This document shows positions 1 to 5,040 of a DNA stretch of 10,329 nucleotides, one piece after another. The position numbers and the translations under genes are program-made. Source of the DNA: Alphaproteobacteria bacterium (GTDB taxonomy: Bacteria > Pseudomonadota > Alphaproteobacteria > Rs-D84). The notes under the pieces are model-generated. The model was given only the letters and a program-made list of their open reading frames with translations. It did not search any database and was not told the DNA's origin. Position 1 is the first letter of the stretch. Each line of letters opens with the position of its first letter. Location of the stretch: contig WRIM01000011.1 in the NCBI GenBank assembly GCA_009782725.1, positions 1-10,329 of the forward strand, in the 5' to 3' direction.

Positions 1-857
1 GACTTTTTTCGGATTGCCGCTTCCGCCTTTTTAGAGTTAAAGGTCATCCATATATCCCCGCCTTTGGCATTCTTATCAACCGCAAAGTTCGATTCGGTCA
101 CATTGTTCCAAAAACTTTTGGGCGGCGTACGGCCGTTAAACACCCGCTTTATGGAGTGCCCGTCTTTTTTGAAATAATAAGGCTCGCCCAAAACTATGTC
201 GACATACCCCGCAACATTGTCCAATATGGTCATATATTCGTCGATGCCAACGACCGGCAAGAACGGGCGAAGCGCAAGCAATGTCGGAATTCCCGCCTTT
301 TTCAAATCTATAATCGTTTGGCACCGCGCGTCTGGGGACGGCACCGGCGCAGGCTCAAGATAATTATTTTCGGCCGAATATCTCGAAATGCTTATCCCGA
401 CGACAAGCACTTTGCCCTTGGCCTTTTGAACATGGTTATAGTATTGCAGCGATTCGATTTGACTTTGATTAAAGGTAGTTCTTGTTGTTAATGTCGCGTT
501 ACAGCTGAAAACGCGGCTGTGCGCGATGCCCGACAATATCCCCATTCCGTCCACCATTCGTGGCGGCGCAAAGCTGTCCGTGTCGCCGCTTATATAAATC
601 ATTCTGTGGGGATTGTTTTTGTTCTTTTCTAAAAACCATACGACATCGTTGGCGTTCGCGCTTTCATATTGGCAAAACCCGTCTTGAAGATAACAAAACG
701 CGCAATTATTAGGACAAGGTTTATCGCGGGCAATCGGCCCAAGCGATACCATTGCGCGCGCATCGTCAAGATAGAAAGAATCGGACGCGGTTCTGTGGCC
801 GCAAAGCTGTTCCGCGATCGAACGATTTTGATCAAAAATAAGATGAGTCACCGCCAT
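1..857 (-). CDS. Radical SAM domain protein (3' end outside window)
   Basis: An open frame runs from an ATG at 857 off the left edge, giving 285 codons without a stop. An in-frame TGA lies six bases upstream of the ATG (863..861), so no longer start is possible. Residues 48-55 read CPNNCAFC, the CxxxCxxC motif (C48, C52, C55) that binds the [4Fe-4S] cluster of radical SAM enzymes. Next comes SGDTDSF (90-96), probably the end of the second barrel strand in the SAM site. Radical SAM enzymes cleave S-adenosylmethionine to make a 5'-deoxyadenosyl radical; the substrate here is unknown. The SGDTD segment faintly recalls the DNA-repair photolyase (SplB-like) branch, but I cannot assign a subfamily. 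The gene follows the GNAT gene by 14 bp as the last visible member of the SDR-NUDIX-GNAT operon. No convincing Shine-Dalgarno (SD) sequence is seen, so coupling to the upstream gene is likely. Confidence 0.88.
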   Translation of the reverse strand, partial: MAVTHLIFDQNRSIAEQLCGHRTASDSFYLDDARAMVSLGPIARDKPCPNNCAFCYLQDGFCQYESANANDVVWFLEKNKNNPHRMIYISGDTDSFAPPRMVDGMGILSGIAHSRVFSCNATLTTRTTFNQSQIESLQYYNHVQKAKGKVLVVGISISRYSAENNYLEPAPVPSPDARCQTIIDLKKAGIPTLLALRPFLPVVGIDEYMTILDNVAGYVDIVLGEPYYFKKDGHSIKRVFNGRTPPKSFWNNVTESNFAVDKNAKGGDIWMTFNSKKAEAAIRKK

Positions 858-871
858 TCTTCATCGTCCAA

Positions 872-1375
872 TCAATTTAATTTCATCCAATAAATATCGC
901 GCAAATATTCTCCTTCTTGAATAGTTTCGGCATACTCAAGTCCCAACTTTTTCAATGCTTTGATGCTGGCGATATTTTCCGGATGCGTTGTTGCGATAAT
1001 ATAATCGAATCCCAAAGTCTTTGCCGCTTCCGGATGCCCGGAAATCAGACGCGACAACAATCCGTGTCCGCGCGCCGCCGACTGGATTAACCATCCGCCG
1101 GTTTCCACCACCCGCTTGTCGGCAATGTCCAATATCTCTTTACAATGCGACAATGTTTCTTGTTTTACATAAAGCTGGGCCATTCCAACTAATTTCCCGT
1201 CGATATAAATCCCGTCGGGCGGCAATGCGTAATCAGCATTAAATAAATTATTCAGCTCTGTTTCGGTATAAGGGATAAGAAATTCCGGCCGCGTCAAATC
1301 ATCATAAACGGCCTTTATAAGAGTACGCAACGCGCCCTCATCAGATTTGGGTATTTTTTTGTACACAATGTCCAT
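872..1375 (-). CDS. GNAT family N-acetyltransferase
   Basis: A 167-aa protein of typical GNAT length. The acetyl-CoA pyrophosphate loop is visible as QSAARGHG at residues 98-105, followed by LLSRLI, matching the (Q/R)xxGx(G/A) motif A. A C-terminal stretch with NIASIKALKKLGLEY matches the usual asparagine plus 'lekLGF' end of the fold. GNAT enzymes move an acetyl (or other acyl) group from CoA to an amine; the acceptor cannot be told from sequence. The start lies 7 bp after the NUDIX stop and the gene has no clear SD sequence, so it is probably translated by coupling. It ends 14 bp before the radical SAM gene. Family assignment is firm, substrate unknown. Confidence 0.88.
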   Translation of the reverse strand: MDIVYKKIPKSDEGALRTLIKAVYDDLTRPEFLIPYTETELNNLFNADYALPPDGIYIDGKLVGMAQLYVKQETLSHCKEILDIADKRVVETGGWLIQSAARGHGLLSRLISGHPEAAKTLGFDYIIATTHPENIASIKALKKLGLEYAETIQEGEYLRDIYWMKLN

Positions 1376-1382
1376 TATTGTT

Positions 1383-1877
1383 TTACACCAGTTTTTCTTT
1401 TTTTATTTCTTCGGTTAAAGATGTCAGGTTTAAATCCGAATCGTAAATGGCATTCAGAATAAACGGCGCGCCGGCATCCAGATATTTGAAAAAGAATTTG
1501 TCTGTCGCCGGCATCGGAATGGATTCGATGTCGGCCCGGTCTATCCATACGAATTCGCCTTCGATGCATTCCGGCGGGGAAACATTATCAATTTCCGCCG
1601 TATAAATAAAATTAATCCAATTGAATTTTATGGGCGAGGTTTCGGTCAAAATGCCCAAAGTTTGAACCCGCGCCGCGTCCAATTTGATGCCGGTTTCTTC
1701 GAATACTTCGCGTAACGCCGCGGTTGTTGGGTCTTCGAAAGGCTCCACCTTGCCCCCTATCGGAATATACTTGCCGCTCCAAGGATCTTTCGCACGTTTG
1801 AGCAGCAAGAACCGATCCCCATGCCGCAAAATGCACGCCACAGCCGCCCTCTTCTGACCGATTATTGCATCTGTCAT
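1383..1877 (-). CDS. NUDIX hydrolase
   Basis: A 164-aa protein with a complete NUDIX box: G42-x5-E48-x7-R56-E57-x2-E60-E61-x-G63-I. The two glutamates E60/E61 and E57 would hold the catalytic Mg2+. The first ~40 residues, with a basic LLLKRAKDPW segment, are MutT-like. NUDIX enzymes hydrolyse nucleoside diphosphates linked to another group (oxidised dNTPs, NDP-sugars, NADH, CoA and others); which one is not readable here. A MutT-type 8-oxo-dGTP clean-up role is possible but unproved. The ATG overlaps the SDR stop as ATGA (1877..1874), a strong sign of translational coupling, and the GNAT gene starts 7 bp downstream. The enzyme is probably cytoplasmic, as no signal peptide is seen. Confidence 0.92.
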   Translation of the reverse strand: MTDAIIGQKRAAVACILRHGDRFLLLKRAKDPWSGKYIPIGGKVEPFEDPTTAALREVFEETGIKLDAARVQTLGILTETSPIKFNWINFIYTAEIDNVSPPECIEGEFVWIDRADIESIPMPATDKFFFKYLDAGAPFILNAIYDSDLNLTSLTEEIKKEKLV

Positions 1878-2533
1878 GATTTCTTCCTGTTTATTATTAT
1901 ATCGCTGATTTCTATTTGTTTCGGGGTTTTTAAAATGGATAACATTTCTTTGGCGACGTATTCCGGATTCATAAATTCGGCGGCCTTGTCCGAACCGTCG
2001 TATTTCTTAAAGAAATTCGTATTCATGCCGCCGGTAAAGACATTGATTACGCGGCATGGGGATTTTGCCAAATCAACGCGAAGGTTATCGCCGAATCCGC
2101 GTTGCGCGTATTTCGACGCGCCATACGTTATATGATTCGGTTTCCCACCCAAAGCGGCCGTCGAAATCACATTCAAAACATCCGCGCCGTTCTTTTTGAT
2201 TAAATCGAATAACAAAGACGTCAGAAAAATCGGCGCGATTGCGTTGACGCGCATGGTGGCTTCCAACTCCGCATAGTCTATTGCCCCGACCGGCTGACCA
2301 CTGAACAATCCGGCGCAATGAACAAGTGCATCAAATTCGGAATATTTTTCTTTTATTATATTCGCCGCCGCAACAATAGAATGTTCATCCGCCAAATCCG
2401 TTGGAATATGCGCGCAATCGTAATCCGGCCGCGACCGCGAAAGATTCACGATTTCGATGCCGTCGGCAATACAAAGCTTTGCAAATTCTTTGCCAAGCCC
2501 GTCGCTTGCCCCTGTTATAATTATCCGTTTCAT
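1874..2533 (-). CDS. Short-chain dehydrogenase/reductase (SDR)
   Basis: A 219-aa classical SDR oxidoreductase. It starts directly with the Rossmann strand MKRIIITGASDGLG, holding the TGxxxGxG cofactor motif (T7, G8, G12, G14). It also has an HCAG element near residue 72 (variant of NNAG), N97, S124, and YGASK with Y137 and K141, completing the N-S-Y-K catalytic tetrad. R33 and R35 after the second strand would suit NADP(H), but this is only suggestive. The reaction is reversible carbonyl/alcohol conversion on an unknown substrate. The frame is open to an ATG at 2632, but that start lies upstream of the promoter and terminator. The start at 2533 has a good SD sequence (AAGGA, six-base gap) and fits the family N-terminus. 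First gene of the operon; its stop overlaps the NUDIX start. Confidence 0.93.
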   Translation of the reverse strand: MKRIIITGASDGLGKEFAKLCIADGIEIVNLSRSRPDYDCAHIPTDLADEHSIVAAANIIKEKYSEFDALVHCAGLFSGQPVGAIDYAELEATMRVNAIAPIFLTSLLFDLIKKNGADVLNVISTAALGGKPNHITYGASKYAQRGFGDNLRVDLAKSPCRVINVFTGGMNTNFFKKYDGSDKAAEFMNPEYVAKEMLSILKTPKQIEISDIIINRKKS

Positions 2534-2539
2534 GCTTAA

Positions 2540-2544
2540 TCCTT
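2540..2544 (-). promoter_or_regulatory. Ribosome binding site of the SDR gene
   Basis: AAGGA on the minus strand, six bases before the ATG at 2533. It decides in favour of this start over the upstream ATG at 2632, which has no such site. Confidence 0.7.
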
Positions 2545-2551
2545 TTGCATA

Positions 2552-2580
2552 ATTATAGGGCGGATTTCGACAAAATTCAA
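2552..2580 (-). promoter_or_regulatory. Sigma70-type promoter of the SDR-NUDIX-GNAT-radical SAM operon
   Basis: On the minus strand a -35 box TTGAAT (2580..2575, four of six consensus bases) is followed after exactly 17 bp by a perfect -10 TATAAT (2557..2552). The expected transcription start is near 2545, leaving a very short leader that begins about at the SD sequence. The -35 box sits immediately behind the T-rich tail of the upstream terminator. Confidence 0.7.
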
Positions 2581-2607
2581 TAAACAAAATCGCGCCAGCG
2601 GCGCGAT
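2578..2607 (-). terminator. Intrinsic terminator downstream of the VOC gene
   Basis: Read on the minus strand, a perfect 8-bp GC-rich stem (ATCGCGCC / GGCGCGAT, 2607..2600 with 2596..2589) closes a 3-nt loop and is followed by TTTTGTTTATT. This is a canonical Rho-independent terminator separating the VOC transcript from the SDR operon promoter. Confidence 0.75.
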
Positions 2608-2641
2608 AAAAAGTCAGATGATTTTCATTCATTAGACCGGC

Positions 2642-2701
2642 TTGCGATGTTTGGCGGGGTGAAGTGTATTAAACATACATGAACCCCGCCAAACATCGCA
2701 A
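2642..2701. repeat. Perfect 19-bp inverted repeat with nested hairpin
   Basis: The left arm TTGCGATGTTTGGCGGGGT (2642..2660) is exactly complementary to 2683..2701. The 22-nt spacer contains a second inverted pair, TGTAT (2665..2669) with ATACA (2675..2679), around a 5-nt loop. It lies in the 3' untranslated region of the VOC gene, between its stop (2721) and the terminator at 2607. Neither orientation has a T-tract beside the stem, so it is not itself a typical terminator. It could be a REP/MITE-like repeat, an mRNA-stabilising stem, or part of a 3'UTR-derived small RNA. Confidence 0.85.
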
Positions 2702-2720
2702 TGCGGCCCGGATGAGGTAA

Positions 2721-3212
2721 TTACTTGCGAACACCATATTGTGCAATACCAATTTCTATGCCGCCCGGAATAGTATATATTCCGAACTTCATACCTGCGG
2801 CCATTTGATTCCCCAATATTTCAACCGCGCCGCCGGCCAAGAATTTTTCCCGGGTCGCGTCATAGTCTTTCACCGTCAAATATGCTATCGTGTGCGGCTT
2901 AATCTGGGTTCCGTCGGGCAATGTAAACAAACCTATGACGCCTGCGAATGGCCAGAATTGGCGACGCGCGCGCATGCTGAAATAGTCAAGACCCATGGGC
3001 GTCGTCTCGCCGAATTTTTCATATTGAATTCCCAAAGTATTGTTTAAAAACGATAATGTTTCTTCCGGCGCCGCCGAATAGAATTCCGACCATGAAAGCG
3101 CGCCTTCGTTCTTCATGGGATTCGCGCGCACGAAAACCCACCCGCCCAATATGACGATAATCAGCAATGTATAAAAACCGATTTTATAAAATCGAAGCTT
3201 TTTCTTTTCCAT
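2721..3212 (-). CDS. Membrane-anchored VOC (glyoxalase-fold) protein
   Basis: A 163-aa protein with a basic N-terminus (MEKKKLRF), one hydrophobic segment at about residues 11-28, and then a VOC domain of two similar halves. The first half begins at SWSEFYSAAPEETLSFL and the second at PHTIAYLTVKDYDATREKF, ending KFGIYTIPGGIEIGIAQYG. That phrasing is typical of glyoxalase/bleomycin-resistance family proteins, which are mostly cytoplasmic. The N-terminal anchor, with the basic end probably inside, would place this domain in the periplasm. Possible metal ligands are the His at the start of the second half and the Glu near the end, but a complete metal site is not evident. The substrate is unknown. 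An ATG at 3218 is in frame, but the SD sequence abuts it, so 3212 is preferred. Flanking terminators suggest a single-gene transcript. Confidence 0.82.
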   Translation of the reverse strand: MEKKKLRFYKIGFYTLLIIVILGGWVFVRANPMKNEGALSWSEFYSAAPEETLSFLNNTLGIQYEKFGETTPMGLDYFSMRARRQFWPFAGVIGLFTLPDGTQIKPHTIAYLTVKDYDATREKFLAGGAVEILGNQMAAGMKFGIYTIPGGIEIGIAQYGVRK

Positions 3213-3218
3213 GTTCAT

Positions 3219-3223
3219 TCCTT
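3219..3223 (-). promoter_or_regulatory. Ribosome binding site of the VOC gene
   Basis: AAGGA on the minus strand directly touches the ATG at 3218 (zero spacing) but lies six bases from the ATG at 3212. This favours the second ATG as the real start. Confidence 0.6.
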
Positions 3224-3252
3224 TTGGTTGATTAGGTTATTATTCCCAATTG

Positions 3253-3298
3253 ACGAAAATAAACCCGACTGTACTTTATACACGTCGGGTCTGTTTTT
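3253..3298 (-). terminator. Intrinsic terminator of the TcpQ-secretin operon
   Basis: On the minus strand the stem ACCCGAC (3290..3284) pairs with GTCGGGT (3269..3263). The inner TGTA/TACA pairing extends it, and TTTATTTTCG follows. It stands 21 bp after the secretin stop. A run of five T lies on the other side (3294..3298), so the structure might work in both directions, although no plus-strand gene runs into it. Confidence 0.72.
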
Positions 3299-3319
3299 GC
3301 AAACTCGGCGGACCGAAAT

Positions 3320-4954
3320 CTAGTTCAGCGGCGCCCCCCAGTTTTGTTGTATCTGTCTTTCGGCATCCATCGGTGATATTAACACCTGAGGAGTCAGCAT
3401 GACGACCAAAACGTCGCGCGCGGATGAAGATTCGCGGCTTCCGCCCAATGCTATGAAATCCGGCTTGCCTAATCCATACCGCGTATCGTTATTCGCTTGG
3501 CGTTCAAAGCCGGACAACACCAACATCTGGCCCGATTCCATGATTACTTCCTGCATAAATGAACGTTCTTCGACATCCGGCAATTGCAGCGTTACCGCGC
3601 CGATTGTTTCAGACCTCATCTGAATCAATTCGCGTATGCTCATTTTGAAAAGCAGCAATATCCGGCCGTTTTCCAAAATATTCGGAAGCAATTGCATATT
3701 GAATCCGGTTTCCAAATCGTCTTGGTCGACGGTCGACGATTCGACAGTTGTAAAGTTGCGCGATTCGAATCGTTTGATATACCCGGTCTTGCGCGTGTTC
3801 GATACCGGCGCGATGCGATTGCTTCGCGTTGTAACGCCGACGTTCGTCACCAATGATATTTTGCCTTGTTTTGCCAATGCTTGGATAAGCGCGGTCGAAC
3901 CCGCAACCGGCCCGAGCGACCCCGCATTGATTGCGCCCGCATTCGGCCCCGCAGGCGTGCCCCCAGGATTGGTGCCGCCGGTAACCGTACGTCCAGCATC
4001 AACGGACGTCAATCCCGCCAAAACCGCGACATTCAAACCGGATGCCGCCGCCTGGGTAGTGCCAGACAGGTTATTAACCGGGTTGGAAACAACATTTAAT
4101 CCGGTCGCCGAATTAATCGCCGCGGCAAGATTCAGACCGAACGCAGAATTATTTGTAATGGAAACTTGCAAAACTTTGACATCGATTGTGACCAATTGGG
4201 AAAGGCGCCTGTTTTGACGCTCTATATATTCCGAAACGCGCGATTGCACGCTTGGCGGCGCGGTTACCGTGATTGTGCCAAGACTGCGCGATACTGTGAA
4301 TTTTGCGCTGTCCGATCCGCCGATCATGCTTCCGACCGCTTTTTCAATTTCTTCCCATTCGCGCAGGTTCGATTCCAACGCCACAGAGTTTCCGTCATCC
4401 GTATGCATACGCGATTGATAGCTTATATCCGTGCCCAATGCGTACAGAGAAAAAGTCTTGGTTTCGGTTTCATAAAACACAACCGATTGTTTGTCGTAAT
4501 ACCATAACAAATCCAAATCCGTCGCAACTTGGGAAAGCAATCCCGACAACTTTCCGGTATACGCGATGTTCATTGTTTTCTTTAATTTTTCGTTCGACAC
4601 CTGGCCGTCTATTTTCACGGGAATATTTGTCACAGAATGTATATTGTTCGCCAAGACTTGCAATGATACGGGATCGTTCAGCAATATGGTGATGCCAGTG
4701 TCGTCTTCGAATTCGTTCGGCAATTTATTGCGATGTTCCAAAACCACAGACCGGTCGCCAAGCCACACGTTTTCAGAAACGGAAATTGTATCGTTGGATA
4801 CTTTGGCCATGGGGTTTTTCGCCATTTGGAAAGCATCGTACGCGTTAACAAAATCATGATCGACGGCGCCGGCCACTTGCTGAGACTCTTTTTTGGCGCA
4901 GCCAAAAGCAAAGAGCAAAGAGCAAAGAGCAAAGAGCAAATATGTTTTTTTCAT
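3320..4954 (-). CDS. pilN: PilN/BfpB-type lipoprotein secretin (type IVb pilus outer-membrane channel)
   Basis: A 544-aa protein, close to PilN/BfpB length (about 550-560). It has a short basic N-terminus, a hydrophobic stretch, and a lipobox-like AFGC with C19 as the probable lipidated cysteine. Next comes an STN-like N-domain (around DPVSLQVLANNIHSVTNIP). A ring-building domain (TVSRSLGTITVTAPPSVQSRV) and a Gly/Ala/Pro/Asn-rich loop near residues 320-355 follow. The C-terminal secretin beta-domain includes DLETGFNMQLLPNILENGR. Such proteins form the gated outer-membrane pore for type IVb pili. The gene follows the TcpQ-like gene by 83 bp and ends at a terminator. The RBS is GAGGGA, four bases from the ATG. 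Residues 6-19 are encoded by 7-nt tandem repeats, giving two 7-aa units LLFALCS / LLFAFGC. The symbol is by family resemblance. Confidence 0.88.
   Translation of the reverse strand: MKKTYLLFALCSLLFAFGCAKKESQQVAGAVDHDFVNAYDAFQMAKNPMAKVSNDTISVSENVWLGDRSVVLEHRNKLPNEFEDDTGITILLNDPVSLQVLANNIHSVTNIPVKIDGQVSNEKLKKTMNIAYTGKLSGLLSQVATDLDLLWYYDKQSVVFYETETKTFSLYALGTDISYQSRMHTDDGNSVALESNLREWEEIEKAVGSMIGGSDSAKFTVSRSLGTITVTAPPSVQSRVSEYIERQNRRLSQLVTIDVKVLQVSITNNSAFGLNLAAAINSATGLNVVSNPVNNLSGTTQAAASGLNVAVLAGLTSVDAGRTVTGGTNPGGTPAGPNAGAINAGSLGPVAGSTALIQALAKQGKISLVTNVGVTTRSNRIAPVSNTRKTGYIKRFESRNFTTVESSTVDQDDLETGFNMQLLPNILENGRILLLFKMSIRELIQMRSETIGAVTLQLPDVEERSFMQEVIMESGQMLVLSGFERQANNDTRYGLGKPDFIALGGSRESSSARDVLVVMLTPQVLISPMDAERQIQQNWGAPLN
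4906..4940 (-). repeat. Heptanucleotide tandem repeat inside the secretin signal peptide
   Basis: Four exact copies of GAGCAAA on the plus strand (4913..4940), with a fifth 6-of-7 match at 4906..4912. On the coding strand this is TTTGCTC repeated. Since 7 is not a multiple of 3, one or two units gained or lost would shift the secretin frame; three units would add or remove seven residues. Confidence 0.9.
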
Positions 4955-4980
4955 GTTATCCCTCTATACAAACAACAATT

Positions 4981-5008
4981 ATTGCTATTTGCTAATTGCT
5001 ATTTGATA
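4981..5008. repeat. Degenerate heptamer repeat in the secretin leader
   Basis: Four 7-nt units on the plus strand: ATTGCTA, TTTGCTA, ATTGCTA, TTTGATA. On the mRNA (minus) strand they read TATCAAA TAGCAAT TAGCAAA TAGCAAT. They are the same heptamer as in the secretin signal peptide but in opposite orientation, with the RBS and start codon between the two arrays. Confidence 0.75.
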
Positions 5009-5010
5009 AT

Positions 5011-5040
5011 TAATTTTTTGGCGTTTGCGCCAAAAAATTA
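5011..5040. repeat. Perfect 13-bp hairpin overlapping the TcpQ-like stop codon
   Basis: TAATTTTTTGGCG (5011..5023) is exactly complementary to 5028..5040 around a 4-nt loop. The outer arm includes the TAA stop of the TcpQ-like gene. Its core is only four G/C pairs flanked by A6/T6. In the direction of transcription the T-run precedes the core and an A-run follows it, so it is not a normal terminator. It could act as an mRNA processing or stability element between the two pilus genes. Confidence 0.7.

Noticed and set aside
156..491. 111-codon plus-strand open frame
   Set aside because: It is antisense to the radical SAM gene, whose frame is open across the whole interval with clear motifs.
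2534..2632. N-terminal extension of the SDR to an ATG at 2632
   Set aside because: It would begin upstream of the terminator and promoter, lacks an RBS, and adds sequence before the Rossmann fold that the family does not have.
3213..3252. Promoter for the VOC gene
   Set aside because: AATAAT-like hexamers exist but none has a convincing -35 partner or extended -10, so I do not list one.
3636..4217. 193-codon plus-strand open frame
   Set aside because: It is a shadow of the secretin gene on the opposite strand, without RBS or recognisable domain.
4906..5008. Heptamer arrays considered as CRISPR or iterons
   Set aside because: Units are 7 nt with no spacers, one array is inside a coding region, and no replication or cas gene is near.
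5011..5040. Hairpin read as a Rho-independent terminator between the two pilus genes
   Set aside because: In the transcript the U-run is on the 5' side of the core and an A-run follows, so the required 3' U-tract is missing on either strand.
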